Positions 8,447 to 17,889 of a stretch of DNA of 64,000 bases are shown here, in pieces. Source of the DNA: Eutrophovita sp913057845 (GTDB taxonomy: Bacteria; Pseudomonadota; Gammaproteobacteria; Burkholderiales; Eutrophovitaceae); contig CAWUVH010000004.1 in assembly GCA_963925895.1 (NCBI GenBank), positions 1 through 64,000 of the forward strand, read 5' to 3'. Every line of letters begins with the position of its first letter. Within the stretch, counting starts at the first letter, position 1. The translations under genes were made by a program, and so were the position numbers. The notes under the pieces are model-generated. The model did no database searches and was not told the origin of the DNA. It was given only the letters and a program-made list of their open reading frames with translations.

Positions 8447-8674
8447 ATGAAAAAAGTACTTATTGTGATTACTGTCGTTCTTGGGTTATCGTTTTCAATT
8501 GCTGGAAATGCGAAAAAACTCTCACCGTCTGAATCTCGTGACGTGTTATTGAATGGTGAAACGATTGCGTCAGGTTATGACGATGGGCTGCGTGTTGCTT
8601 TGAGATGGAAGGGCGAAATTGTCTACTGTGTAGTGGAGGATGAAGAAGAATACAAGTGTTGGGTCGAGGATTAA
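8447..8674 (+). CDS. Small exported protein, unknown function
   Basis: A 75-residue protein with a clear N-terminal signal peptide (basic MKK, then hydrophobic residues to about 20, likely cleavage after GNA). The mature part is ~52 residues, acidic at the end, with two Cys (near residues 62 and 71) that could form a disulfide in the periplasm. A strong purine-rich binding site (GAGGGG) precedes the ATG. It lies directly after long repeat copy B. The family is not recognised. Confidence 0.65.
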   Translation: MKKVLIVITVVLGLSFSIAGNAKKLSPSESRDVLLNGETIASGYDDGLRVALRWKGEIVYCVVEDEEEYKCWVED

Positions 8675-9023
8675 GTTGCTTTGGCGCTCGCAAACAGTTC
8701 GTAGAAGATCAAGCAGAGAAGGTGACATTAAATTCTGATGTGTTCGGATTAATAGCTTACTTCGAAGATAAGACTTAAACCATGAGGCGTCACTTCTAAG
8801 TGGAATATTGAGTTTGGAATACGAATATTCATGTAAAAGATGGTTAATAGTCGTTTGTCATACTGGGGCCAGCATTGGTTTTGTAGGCCCCACATAGGTA
8901 TATATTCATGGAATGTCACACAGATGAGTGTTGATATCTGGTAACTATTTTAATAGGGGATCGAGAGTCACTGGTAGATGTTGGACTAATTTCGAGTAAC
9001 AGGTGCTGCTGCATAGAAGCAAC
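8675..9023. other. Intergenic, nothing recognised
   Basis: About 350 bp between the small exported protein and a terminator hairpin. Both strands were read; no gene, repeat or RNA was recognised. Confidence 0.4.
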
Positions 9024-9060
9024 CCTCGCAGAAATGGATATTCTGCGAGGCTATTTTTTA
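9024..9060 (+). terminator. Rho-independent terminator, plus-strand direction
   Basis: A perfect 10-bp stem (CCTCGCAGAA/TTCTGCGAGG) with a 7-nt loop, followed on the plus strand by CTATTTTTT. It would end transcripts coming from the small exported-protein gene. On the minus strand it follows the fasciclin gene closely but lacks a U-run there. Confidence 0.75.
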
Positions 9061-9546
9061 CTTCGTTGGGATAATTACTGTGTCGATGACGTGGATGACG
9101 CCATTTGTTGCTTCAATGTCAGCCGTAACAACATTAGCGTTCTCCACCATTACACCAGACATGGCGTTCACTTTTGCCATTGAGCCATTCAGCATCTTCA
9201 CCTCTAAAGATTTTCCTGCGATGTCGCTGGACATAACTTTACCAGGCAGCACATGGTAGGTGAGTATATTTACCAAATCGTCTTTGTTTTCTGGCTTTAA
9301 AAGGCTGTCAACTGTACCCGCTGGCAAGGCTGCAAAGGCGTCATCAGTGGGAGCAAAAACAGTAAACGGACCATCACCCTTTAAGGCATCAACAAGTCCA
9401 GCTGCTTTTAGTGCAGCAACTAGTGTATTGAAACTGCCTGCCTGAACCGCTGTATCAACGATGTCTTTTGGACCATGGTGGCCAGCTAATGCAGGAAATG
9501 AAAAAGTGGCTGCTACGATGCCAGCAATAAATAATCTACGGATCAT
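9058..9546 (-). CDS. Fasciclin (FAS1) domain protein, exported
   Basis: The ~162-residue protein is a signal peptide (to about residue 22, cleavage near ALA-GHH) plus one FAS1 domain. The H1 motif is [15 protein letters not shown] near residue 60; the H2 region ends in [17 protein letters not shown] at the C-terminus, and YHVLPG lies in the middle. FAS1 proteins are secreted or periplasmic adhesion modules. The ATG at 9546 was chosen over an upstream TTG because AGGAAA lies at a normal distance and the signal peptide then begins MIRR. The gene stands alone in the island. Confidence 0.9.
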   Translation of the reverse strand: MIRRLFIAGIVAATFSFPALAGHHGPKDIVDTAVQAGSFNTLVAALKAAGLVDALKGDGPFTVFAPTDDAFAALPAGTVDSLLKPENKDDLVNILTYHVLPGKVMSSDIAGKSLEVKMLNGSMAKVNAMSGVMVENANVVTADIEATNGVIHVIDTVIIPTK

Positions 9547-10085
9547 GGGGGTTTCCTTTGGCAAATATGCCGGTCAATGGCTGAAGAAAAACTCTTTAAC
9601 CTTCCAACTTCTGAGTCGTGTCAGATGAAATGGTTCACGTCTGAGCGGCGATCACCTGTTGTCTGGTCCTTGTTGTCTTTCAGCAACTCGACGTAGAGCC
9701 TGTTTAGGCGGCTCGTGGCGCGTATATCAAAGGAATTTTCTTTGATCTGATGAATTAAGATGATGTCAGCAAGGGGCAAGAAGAAAGCGAATTTGTTGGG
9801 AAAATCTTTGTATTCTCACGCTTGAAGCGAAAGACGAGGAGGAAAGCTACGAGATTGGTTATTCGCATCTAAAGAAGCAAGGTTATGACATTGAGGCTGT
9901 GAGCTCTTTCGAGAAGTATAGGTTTGATGTTGATGTAATTAAGGCTGCCTTGTGAAAGTGAACTTCATTTCACTCTTTTTTGTATCTCCCAGGCTACTTA
10001 TAGATAACGTAACCCTGTGTAGACCCTCCCCCCGGGGTGTTTAGGGGTTGAATAAAACGGCTCTGATATAGGTTATTCTGAAAGT
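9547..10085. other. 539-bp gap with gene remnant and repeat module
   Basis: Contains repeat module copy 4 (9974-10043). Before it, an open frame without a start codon runs from about 9762 to a TGA at 9952-9954; its C-terminal translation (KKQGYDIEAVSSFEKYRF) is unrecognised and looks like the end of a decayed gene. The 9565-9760 part holds nothing identified. Confidence 0.4.
9974..10043 (+). repeat. ~65-bp dispersed module, copy 4
   Basis: Same module as 39-106 and 2625-2690: T-run, GTATCTCCCA, CTA..TATAGAT, CCTGTGTAGACCC, then C6GGGGTGTTT. It is followed by GGGGTTGAATAAA, as after copy 2. The HNH-HIT reading frame starts 43 bp downstream. Confidence 0.7.
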
Positions 10086-11075
10086 ATGAATAACAAATAT
10101 GCACAGTTAGTAGAGTTCCTAGAGACGCAAATGAGAATGTCCCATGTCTATCAACCAGTCATGATGATTGAGTTGTTGCGTTCCAATGGGAGGGCATCTG
10201 TAACTCAAGTAGCCAAAGCTCTTTTAGGTTATGACGTCTCCCAGATTGAGTATTACGAGAACGTAACGAAGAACATGGTTGGTAAAGTTCTCACGAAGAG
10301 CAGAGGGCTTACCGAAAAGTCCGGACAAACATACTAGCTAAAAGATTTTGATTCTCTTACTGATGAGCAGGTTAATGATCTGGTTGCTAGATGTCTCAGT
10401 AAGATCGATAGTTTTATATCTAAAAGAGGGGATGCAGCCTGGTCTCACAGGAAGAAGTCCTCAGGTTACATATCTGGAACTATTCGGTATGAAATATTAA
10501 AACGAGCTAAGTTTAGATGTGAACTTTGCGGAATAGGAGCAGATAAAAAAGCATTAGAGGTTGATCATATTCTTCCTCGTGTTAAGGGTGGTACTGACGA
10601 AGAGTTTAACCTTCAATGTCTTTGCTATTCGTGTAACGCAATGAAGCGTGACCGTGATGATGAGGACCTTAGAGGAGTGGCAGATGCCTATGAGGTCAGA
10701 GAGACTGACTGCGTCTTTTGCGAGATTCCCGAGGAGAGAGTGATCTCACAAAACGAGCTTGCTTACGCAATTCGCGACGGCTATCCAGTAACAGATTTAC
10801 ATACACTTATTATCCCTAAACGACATGTGTCGGATTTCTTCGATCTTTATCAACCGGAGAGAAATGCAATTCAGCAATTACTGGAGCAGGAGCGACAGAA
10901 AATCCTTGATTTAGATGCTTCTGTTCAAGGATTTAATATTGGAAATAATGCTGGGGTTACAGCTGGTCAGACGGTATTGCATTGTCATACTCATGTAATC
11001 CCAAGGAGAGTGGGCGATGTTGATGACCCTGCAGGGGGTATCCGAGGCGTTATTCCTGGAAAGCAAAGATATTAA
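10086..11075 (+). pseudogene. HNH nuclease-HIT domain fusion interrupted by an in-frame TAG
   Basis: A single 330-codon frame is open except for a TAG at 10335-10337. The N-terminal 83 residues look like a winged-helix domain. After the stop come an HNH nuclease (CELCG, then LEVDHILPRVKGG, then CYSCNAMKRD) and a HIT nucleotide-binding domain (VLHCHTHVIP, the HxHxH triad, near the C-terminus). As the rest of the frame is intact, the stop is either a recent point mutation (an AAG to TAG change would fit the context) or is read through. If not suppressed, only an 83-residue fragment is made, and a restart at 10641 would give the HIT domain alone. It lies just inside the tRNA-Ser island. Confidence 0.85.
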
Positions 11076-11100
11076 ATTGGTTACACAGACATGTTACACA

Positions 11101-11190
11101 AGCCAAAATAATGACTTTGTAACTCATTGATTTATATAGATTAAATCAACTGAAAATAGGGTGGCGGAGAGTGAGGGATTCGAACCCTCG
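11101..11190. repeat. Attachment-site repeat at the tRNA-Ser gene
   Basis: The native copy of the 90-bp repeat found at 2736-2826. It covers the last ~30 nt of the tRNA-Ser gene and about 60 bp of flank. With the left copy it brackets about 8.3 kb that lacks an integrase gene, so an integrase may have been lost or lie outside the window. Confidence 0.8.
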
Positions 11191-11251
11191 GTACGGATTA
11201 ACGTACACACGCTTTCCAAGCGAGCACCATAAGCCTCTCGGTCAACTCTCC
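11162..11251 (-). tRNA. tRNA-Ser (anticodon GGA)
   Basis: A 90-nt class II tRNA on the minus strand with encoded CCA. The acceptor stem is GGAGAGT/ACTCTCC with discriminator G. The anticodon loop reads TTGGAAA (GGA, decoding UCC/UCU), there is a long variable arm (GTACGTTAATCCGTAC) and a T arm with GTTCGAATC. Its 3' end is the integration target for the island to its left. Confidence 0.95.
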
Positions 11252-11317
11252 TGCTTATTCATCTGAAACAAGCCGCGCAGAATATATGAGCGACCCACTC
11301 GTGTCAAAGTTGATGGA

Positions 11318-13282
11318 TTAAATCGCCTCTTTGAGTTGATCCAGAATTTGTGGATTTTCGAGCGTAGAGACGTCTTGAGTGATCTCCTCACCCTTGGCTA
11401 AGGAGCGAAGCAATCGCCTCATGATTTTCCCGGAACGCGTCTTGGGGAGGTTATCCCCAAATCGAATCTCGTCTGGTTTAGCAATAGGGCCGATCTCTTT
11501 GGCAACCCAATCTCTGAGTGCCTGTGCGATCTCTTTTGCTTGCTCACTCGAGGGCCTGTCGCCAGCAAGTACAACAAAAGCGGTAATCGATTCTCCTTTA
11601 ACCTCGTGTGGTTTACCCACAACAGCTGCCTCAGCAACCAATTCATGCGAGACTAATGCGGACTCGATCTCCATGGTTCCGAGTCGATGGCCTGAGACGT
11701 TCAGCACGTCATCAGTGCGGCCCGTAATCCAAAAGTAGCCGTCCTTATCACGATTGGCACCATCACCAGCGAGATAATATTTTCCTTTAAAATCATTAGG
11801 AAAGTAGCTTTTCTTAAAGCGATCTGGATCGTTCCATATATTTCTGATCATGGAAGGCCATGGTTTTTTGATGACTAAGATGCCTCCATTACCCTTATCG
11901 ACTGATTTGCCTGTTTCATCCACCACATCAGCAATGATACCGGGCAGTGGAAAGGTGCACGAACCGGGTTTTAGCGGCGTGACACCGGGCAGTGGGGTGA
12001 TCATATGCCCACCGGTCTCGGTCTGCCACCAGGTGTCCACTATGGGGCATTTTCCGCCGCCAACGGTATTGAAGTACCACATCCACGCTTCTGGATTGAT
12101 CGGCTCGCCAACGGACCCAAGTAACCTCAAAGACGATAAATCGTGCTGTTTAGGAAGATCAGGCCCGAGTTTGATGAGCGAGCGAATGGCTGTCGGTGCG
12201 GTATAAAAAATGGTCACGCCATGCGTATCAATCATTTTCCAGAAGCGATTGGCATCCGGATAAGATGGAACGCCTTCAAAAATAACTTGTGTCGCGCCTA
12301 CTGACAGGGGTCCATAAGTGATGTAGGTGTGTCCTGTGATCCAGCCGATATCGGCCGTACACCAGAAAATATCAGAGCTTCGATGGTCGAAGGTCCATTT
12401 CATTGTGAGTATCGCTTGGAGAAGGTATCCCGCTGAGCTGTGCTGTACACCTTTTGGTTTTCCTGTTGAACCGGAGGTGTAGAGGATGAATAGCGGATGT
12501 TCAGCATTGACCCATTCGGGTTCACAGACATCGGGTTCATTCTGAGTGAGATCGTGGAGCCAAACATCTCGACTCTTATCGATGCTGATTTTGTTGCCAG
12601 CACGTTTGTACACAACAACATTACTGATTTTTTCGCAGCCACCCATGGCGATGGCTTCATCGACAATCGGTTTCAGTGGAATTTCTTTACCGCCTCGAAT
12701 TTGAGCATCGGCTGTGATCACGAGGGTTGCGCCGACATCAATAATCCGTTCTTGTAGGCTTTTAGCCGAGAACCCACCAAAGACCACAGAGTGGATAGCC
12801 CCGATGCGGGCGCATGCTTGCATCGCAGCCACACCTTCAATGGACATTGGCATATAGATCACGACGCGATCGCCTGATCTGACGCCCAAAGACTTCAAGC
12901 CATTGGCCATTTGGCAGACACGATGGTAGAGCTGCTTGTAGGTCACATTAGTGACGGAGCCATCGTCGGCCTCGAAAATTAACGCAGTTTTATTCGGGAT
13001 GGTATTTAAATGACGGTCAAGGCAGTTGTATGAAACATTCAGCTCCCCATCATGGAACCACTTGAAAAATGGCGCATTGGTGTCATCTAAAACTTTTGTG
13101 AATGGCTTGTTCCATAACAGATGTTCCTGCGCCAACTTGGACCAAAAACCTTCGTAATCGGCTTCCGCTTCAGCGCACAAGGCCTCATAGGCGCTGAGCC
13201 CAGAAACAGTCGCCTGTTTTACAAAATCCTTGCCAGGCTCAAAAATTCGATTTTCTTGTAATACCGATTCAATATTGCTCAT
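11318..13282 (-). CDS. acs: Acetyl-CoA synthetase
   Basis: This enzyme activates acetate to acetyl-CoA through acetyl-AMP. The 654 residues equal the family length. Visible motifs are the P-loop [12 protein letters not shown] near residue 270, TWWQTETGG near 418, the hinge [15 protein letters not shown] near 523 and the C-terminal [13 protein letters not shown], whose last Lys is the usual regulatory acetylation site. The cytoplasmic product supports growth on acetate and scavenging of overflow acetate. The gene is monocistronic, divergent from fumarase, and is the first core gene right of the tRNA-Ser island. Confidence 0.97.
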   Translation of the reverse strand: MSNIESVLQENRIFEPGKDFVKQATVSGLSAYEALCAEAEADYEGFWSKLAQEHLLWNKPFTKVLDDTNAPFFKWFHDGELNVSYNCLDRHLNTIPNKTALIFEADDGSVTNVTYKQLYHRVCQMANGLKSLGVRSGDRVVIYMPMSIEGVAAMQACARIGAIHSVVFGGFSAKSLQERIIDVGATLVITADAQIRGGKEIPLKPIVDEAIAMGGCEKISNVVVYKRAGNKISIDKSRDVWLHDLTQNEPDVCEPEWVNAEHPLFILYTSGSTGKPKGVQHSSAGYLLQAILTMKWTFDHRSSDIFWCTADIGWITGHTYITYGPLSVGATQVIFEGVPSYPDANRFWKMIDTHGVTIFYTAPTAIRSLIKLGPDLPKQHDLSSLRLLGSVGEPINPEAWMWYFNTVGGGKCPIVDTWWQTETGGHMITPLPGVTPLKPGSCTFPLPGIIADVVDETGKSVDKGNGGILVIKKPWPSMIRNIWNDPDRFKKSYFPNDFKGKYYLAGDGANRDKDGYFWITGRTDDVLNVSGHRLGTMEIESALVSHELVAEAAVVGKPHEVKGESITAFVVLAGDRPSSEQAKEIAQALRDWVAKEIGPIAKPDEIRFGDNLPKTRSGKIMRRLLRSLAKGEEITQDVSTLENPQILDQLKEAI

Positions 13283-13568
13283 ACGTACCTCTTTTTATCA
13301 TGGCGTGACGCAGCCTTGTTCAATTCAGTGTGTTGTACCTCGTGAGCAGTGCAACCTCGTGGGTTGGACCGAAGTAATGCTGTGTATGGTGCCAGAGAAC
13401 TGTGGCATCAGTTTTTTTTGATTATACCGTTTTAGTGCACGGGCGATGACGATTTGGAGCCTCCAAGGATATCTTTACCGCAAAAGGCCGGACCTTTGGC
13501 GTGATACAGGTCACAGGTGATTTATAATGCACATCTGAACTAAGCATTTTAAGAAAAGGACGTGACTC
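13283..13568. other. Divergent acs/fumarase promoter region
   Basis: 286 bp between two divergent starts. Both promoters must lie here, but no hexamers were clear enough to assign. AAGGACGTGACTC immediately before 13569 supplies the fumarase ribosome binding site. Confidence 0.4.
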
Positions 13569-15095
13569 ATGGCCGTAATCAAGCAGGATGATTTAATCGA
13601 CAGCATCGCTGACGCCTTTCAATATATCTCGTACTACCATCCAAAGGATTACATTGATGCGCTCGCTTTGGCCTATGAACGGGAGGAATCTCCTGCCGCG
13701 CGGGATGCGATTGCGCAAATACTGACCAATTCAAAAATGAGTGCTCAGGGTCATCGACCTGTTTGTCAAGATACGGGACTGGCTGTGGTGTTCGTTAAAT
13801 TAGGCATGGACGTTCAATGGTCAGGCGTGACTATGGCTCTGTCAGACATGATCCACGAGGGTGTTCGTCGAGCGTACAAGCATCCGGATAACCCACTGCG
13901 TGCTTCAGTCGTACTTGACCCTGCAGGTCAGCGGTTAAATAGCCGTGATAATACGCCCGCTATCATTCATTACGATGTTGTTCCAGGAACTGACATTGAC
14001 ATCACCGTCGCGGCCAAAGGTGGCGGCTCGGAGAATAAAGCGAAGTTCACGACGCTGATGCCGTCAGATAGTCTCGCAGATTGGATTGTTGACATCGTGC
14101 CTTCGATGGGTGCTGGTTGGTGTCCTCCAGGCATGTTGGGCATTGGTGTTGGTGGGACAGCTGAGAAGGCGATGATCTTAGCCAAGGAGTCTTTGATGGA
14201 GTCCATTGACATGCAGGCCCTCAAGGCTAAAGGACCTCAGAATAGGTTAGAGGAGTTGCGCATTGAAATCTATGATCGGGTCAATGCTTTAGGGATAGGC
14301 GCGCAAGGCTTGGGTGGTTTAACCACTGTATTGGACGTCAAAATCAAAGATTACCCGACACATGCTGCGTCGTTACCCGTAGCGGTGATTCCCAACTGCG
14401 CTGCGACACGCCATGCGCATTTTGTTCTTGATGGCTCTGGGCCTGCCGTATTGACGCCTCCTGCGCCTGAGGACTATCCAGCGATTGTGTGGCGTGCTGC
14501 CGATGATGCGAGACGGGTCGATCTGGATACCGTCACCGCAGAAGATGTGGCCAGCTGGAAGCCTGGTGAAACCTTGTTGCTTAATGGCAAGTTTCTCACG
14601 GGCAGAGACGCGGCACATAAGCGTATTAAAGGTCTGTTGGATAGTGGTGAGGGTTTACCAAAAGGCGTTAATTTCGAGGGTCGATTCATCTATTACGTGG
14701 GTCCGGTTGATCCGGTTGGCGATGAGGTGGTGGGACCGGCTGGCCCCACGACATCAACCAGGATGGATAAATTTACCGAGATGATGTTGTCGCAGACAGG
14801 GTTGCTTGGCATGGTCGGGAAAGCTGAGCGTGGTCCCGTCGCGATCGAGGCGATTAAAAAACATAAAGCCGTGTATTTGATGGCGGTCGGAGGTGCAGCA
14901 TATCTCGTGGCCAAAGCGATTCAATCGTCGAGAGTCGTGGCATTTGAGGATTTAGGCATGGAAGCGATTTATGAATTTGAGGTACGTGATATGCCAGTGA
15001 CGGTTGCTGTCGACAGTTCGGGTGAATCAGTACATCAAACAGGCCCTAAATACTGGAAAAGTAAGATTGCTCAAATTCCAGTTGTATCAGCATAA
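13569..15095 (+). CDS. fumA: Class I fumarate hydratase (Fe-S)
   Basis: The enzyme interconverts fumarate and malate in the TCA cycle using a 4Fe-4S cluster. The 508 residues match single-chain class I fumarases (fused alpha and beta parts). Cluster-type cysteines appear in GHRPVCQDTG (Cys66), GWCPPG near 182 and VIPNCAATRH near 277; the beta region contains YYVGPVDPVGDEVVGPAGPTT. The class is sure, but the paralogue letter (A or B) is not. It is followed by the SRP RNA gene. Confidence 0.93.
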   Translation: MAVIKQDDLIDSIADAFQYISYYHPKDYIDALALAYEREESPAARDAIAQILTNSKMSAQGHRPVCQDTGLAVVFVKLGMDVQWSGVTMALSDMIHEGVRRAYKHPDNPLRASVVLDPAGQRLNSRDNTPAIIHYDVVPGTDIDITVAAKGGGSENKAKFTTLMPSDSLADWIVDIVPSMGAGWCPPGMLGIGVGGTAEKAMILAKESLMESIDMQALKAKGPQNRLEELRIEIYDRVNALGIGAQGLGGLTTVLDVKIKDYPTHAASLPVAVIPNCAATRHAHFVLDGSGPAVLTPPAPEDYPAIVWRAADDARRVDLDTVTAEDVASWKPGETLLLNGKFLTGRDAAHKRIKGLLDSGEGLPKGVNFEGRFIYYVGPVDPVGDEVVGPAGPTTSTRMDKFTEMMLSQTGLLGMVGKAERGPVAIEAIKKHKAVYLMAVGGAAYLVAKAIQSSRVVAFEDLGMEAIYEFEVRDMPVTVAVDSSGESVHQTGPKYWKSKIAQIPVVSA

Positions 15096-15146
15096 TTTAT
15101 TGAAGGCGGGTAGACTACGGCTTAGATTATCGAACGTTTAACTTTA

Positions 15147-15245
15147 TGGCGGGCCTCCCCGCATTGCAAAGTAGTGAACCTGGTCAGGGCCGGAAGGAAG
15201 CAGCCACAGCTATTATTTGTAAGTGCCGGGGGTTTGGCTCGCCAC
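15147..15245 (+). ncRNA. ffs: Bacterial small SRP RNA (4.5S)
   Basis: The conserved SRP domain IV is readable: GGTCAGGGCCGGAAGGAAGC followed by AGCC, with the matching GTGCCGGGGGTTTGGC later, closed by complementary ends (GGCGGGCC.../GGCTCGCC). It binds Ffh for co-translational membrane targeting. It lies in its common position beside dnaX. Confidence 0.93.
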
Positions 15246-15288
15246 CCCTTTATATATTGTCTAGAGTCAGTGAACACTAAATATTGAG

Positions 15289-16869
15289 ATGTCTTTAGCT
15301 TTAGCACGAAAATGGCGACCTAAAACGTTCTCTGAACTGGTTGGACAAGACCATGTGGTTAGAGCGCTTACCAATGCCTTAGAACAAGGCAGGGTTCACC
15401 ACGCTTGGCTCTTTACGGGCACGCGAGGCGTGGGTAAAACAACGCTGGCGCGGATCATTGCCAAAGCGTTAAATTGCAACGCGCTCAATAAGGCGGACCC
15501 TTGCGGGGTTTGTGATTCGTGTCTCTCGATTGATCAAGGACGATTTGTCGATGTGATTGAATTGGATGCGGCCTCTAACACTCAAGTGGATAACATGAGG
15601 GATTTGTTGGAGACAGCTGCCTATAAGCCCACTGTTGGTGATTACAAGATTTTTATCATCGATGAAGTGCACATGCTTTCTCGATCAGCCTTTAATGCGA
15701 TGTTGAAGACCCTTGAGGAGCCTCCAGAGCACGTAAAATTTATCTTGGCAACTACGGATCCGCAAAAGGTTCCGATAACCGTGTTGTCACGTTGCTTGCA
15801 ATTTAACCTCAAGCCCATTCCTGTCCCAATCATTGAAGAGCAAATGAAGAAGATCTTGGGTGATGAGGGCATTGAGTTTGAGTCTCGAGGGATTGAGTTG
15901 TTGAGTCGTTATGCGCGAGGAAGTTTAAGAGATGGTCTCTCTTTACTTGATCAGTCGATTGCGCAAGGAAACGGTAGGGTAGAAGAAGAGTCAGTGAAGT
16001 CTATGTTAGGTGTTGTCGATGAGTCGCTTGTGCACGAGTTGGTGGAAATTGCACTGAACCAAGATGCCGATCAGTTGACTCAAAAGATCAGTGAGATTGA
16101 ACGCATGGGCGCCTCTTTCTCCTTCGTGTTAGATGAAATGGCGTCTCTATTGCAGCGTCTATCGTTGTTCTCCCTCACGACGCAGGGGCTGGACGAACGT
16201 TTGATCGAAGGATATCGCCAGTTAGTTGATCAAACGGATGATGAGCATTTGCAGCTTTTGTATCAAATCGCGACCGTTGGTAAACGTGATTTGCCTCTGG
16301 CGCCCGATGATAAAATCGGTTTCACGATGATTTTGCTGCGGATGATGGCTTTCCTGCCTGCTCGCGACGGCGAGGCACAGCCACAAAAAAAGAAAGTGGT
16401 GGCTAAGATGGTTCCAATATCAAAGCCCTCAAGCCAACAGAAAGTTAAACTTGAAGCTGGCAAAAAATCACAAATGTCGGTTGACCTAAAAACCAACGCA
16501 GATTGGAAAGCATTCGTATCTGAAAAAGTATCTTCTGGTATGGCAAAAATGTTAGCTGAGAATTCTGAGTTTGAAAGCTTTGGTAATGGTGTGCTGAGAC
16601 TTTCTTTAGACGGCGATCAGAAACATCTATTAGAGGATCGTTACCAAGGTAAGCTCCAGGAGCTACTTCGCGAACATATTGATACGAAATGTCGCCTTGA
16701 GATTAAAATGGGTGCAGTGAGTGATACACCACTCGCTACTGAGGAGGTTGAGATCAAGAAACGACTGGATCAAGCAACTCGAGATTTGGAAGAGGATCCA
16801 TTTGTTAAAAGTCTAAAAGATGACCTCGGTGGCACGTTGGTTTCGGATTCCATTCGTCCCACCAAATAA
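15289..16869 (+). CDS. dnaX: DNA polymerase III subunits tau/gamma
   Basis: This is the clamp-loader ATPase. The 526-residue tau form shows Walker A GTRGVGKT (44-51), a zinc cysteine set around residues 64-79 (CNALN..CGVCDSC), DEVHML as Walker B and sensor LSRCLQF. An A AAA AAG heptamer at 16386-16392 is in the E. coli slippery frame, with GAGG 10 nt upstream; a -1 slip would give a stop after four codons (TAA at 16404-16406), making a ~372-residue gamma form. Operon dnaX-ybaB-recR follows. Confidence 0.96.
   Translation: MSLALARKWRPKTFSELVGQDHVVRALTNALEQGRVHHAWLFTGTRGVGKTTLARIIAKALNCNALNKADPCGVCDSCLSIDQGRFVDVIELDAASNTQVDNMRDLLETAAYKPTVGDYKIFIIDEVHMLSRSAFNAMLKTLEEPPEHVKFILATTDPQKVPITVLSRCLQFNLKPIPVPIIEEQMKKILGDEGIEFESRGIELLSRYARGSLRDGLSLLDQSIAQGNGRVEEESVKSMLGVVDESLVHELVEIALNQDADQLTQKISEIERMGASFSFVLDEMASLLQRLSLFSLTTQGLDERLIEGYRQLVDQTDDEHLQLLYQIATVGKRDLPLAPDDKIGFTMILLRMMAFLPARDGEAQPQKKKVVAKMVPISKPSSQQKVKLEAGKKSQMSVDLKTNADWKAFVSEKVSSGMAKMLAENSEFESFGNGVLRLSLDGDQKHLLEDRYQGKLQELLREHIDTKCRLEIKMGAVSDTPLATEEVEIKKRLDQATRDLEEDPFVKSLKDDLGGTLVSDSIRPTK
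16372..16406 (+). promoter_or_regulatory. Putative programmed -1 frameshift site in dnaX
   Basis: Shine-Dalgarno-like GAGG (16372-16375), 10-nt spacer, A AAA AAG (16386-16392) and a -1-frame TAA at 16404-16406. A weak downstream stem (TGGCT near 16400 with AGCCA near 16431) could add to stalling. The layout copies the known E. coli dnaX site. Confidence 0.75.
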
Positions 16870-16917
16870 TGCGCGTTAGAATTTTCCTTATTAATCACAT
16901 GAGTTATCGGAGTAGGT

Positions 16918-17244
16918 ATGTTTAAAGGACAGTTGGGTGGCCTGATGAAGCAGGCTCAAGAGGTGCAGGAAAAGCTCAAGAAGACGCAGGAAGAAATAGC
17001 GCGTATGGAGGTTGAGGGTGAGGCTGGCGCGGGACTTGTTAAAGTCACGATGACTGGGCGCCACGATGTGCGACGGGTGCATATTGATCCGAGTCTTTTG
17101 AGTGATGATAAAGAGATGCTTGAGGATTTAATTGCTGCTGCCATGAATGATGCAGCCAGAAAGGTTGAGGAGATCACGCAAACAAAAATGTCAGGCGTTG
17201 GTGGCGGTCTCGGGTTGCCACCAGGCATGAAGCTTCCATTTTGA
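16918..17244 (+). CDS. ybaB: Nucleoid-associated YbaB/EbfC protein
   Basis: A 108-residue DNA-binding protein of the YbaB/EbfC family. It has an N-terminal helix with [19 protein letters not shown] and a core containing [21 protein letters not shown], ending in a Gly-rich [14 protein letters not shown] tail. The homodimer is thought to bind DNA as a nucleoid protein. It has a clear GGAG ribosome binding site and sits in its universal place between dnaX and recR. Confidence 0.95.
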   Translation: MFKGQLGGLMKQAQEVQEKLKKTQEEIARMEVEGEAGAGLVKVTMTGRHDVRRVHIDPSLLSDDKEMLEDLIAAAMNDAARKVEEITQTKMSGVGGGLGLPPGMKLPF

Positions 17245-17264
17245 TCTGTTTGATGGTCCTTTAA

Positions 17265-17864
17265 ATGAAAACGCCTAAGGCCCTTGAGGGGGTCATCGAT
17301 GCGTTAAGAAAGCTGCCCGGAGTCGGTCCTAAGGCTGCGCAGCGGATGGCATTTTATCTCATGCAGCATGATAAAAGTGCTGCTCAAGATATTGCCGAAG
17401 CGTTGATTACAGCGCTCGGGCGTGTTCGGCACTGCGATCGATGCAATAATTTTTCCGAGCAACCCGTCTGTGAGTTATGTCTATCAATGAATCGTGATGA
17501 CAGTGTGGTTTGTGTGGTTGAGATGCCTTCGGATGTCCAATCCATTGAGCAGACGCAGTCATTCAAAGGGCGTTACTTTGTCCTCTTAGGTCGCCTGTCT
17601 CCACTCGATGGTGTGGGACCGAAAGAGATAGGGTTGGATCGTTTGATTGCCCGTGCGAGTGATGGTGTTGTTAAGGAAGTGATTGTTGCAACAAATTTTA
17701 CGAATGAGGGCGAGGCAACCGCTCACTATATTGGTGAGAAATTAATGTCTCTTGGATTGACGGTCACGCGGTTGTCGCGAGGTGTGCCGGCGGGAGGAGA
17801 AATAGAGTATGTGGATATTGGTACACTCGCGCAGAGTATCATTGAACGTAAATCAGTCGATTAG
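17265..17864 (+). CDS. recR: Recombination protein RecR
   Basis: RecR works with RecF/RecO to load RecA at single-strand gaps. The 199 residues match the family. Motifs are an N-terminal helix-hairpin-helix ([17 protein letters not shown]), a zinc finger ([16 protein letters not shown]) and a Toprim domain ([25 protein letters not shown]). It starts 20 bp after ybaB, in one operon with dnaX. Confidence 0.96.
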   Translation: MKTPKALEGVIDALRKLPGVGPKAAQRMAFYLMQHDKSAAQDIAEALITALGRVRHCDRCNNFSEQPVCELCLSMNRDDSVVCVVEMPSDVQSIEQTQSFKGRYFVLLGRLSPLDGVGPKEIGLDRLIARASDGVVKEVIVATNFTNEGEATAHYIGEKLMSLGLTVTRLSRGVPAGGEIEYVDIGTLAQSIIERKSVD

Positions 17865-17889
17865 CTTTTAAAATTAGCCCAAGGTATTC

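Noticed and set aside
39..10043. The ~65-bp modules as integron attC sites
   Set aside because: No clear GTTRRRY/RYYYAAC core pair was found and no integron integrase is in the window; still not excluded.
10641..11075. Stand-alone HIT protein at 10641
   Set aside because: The frame is continuous with the HNH part upstream and 10641 lies inside the HNH motif, so it is the back half of one interrupted gene.
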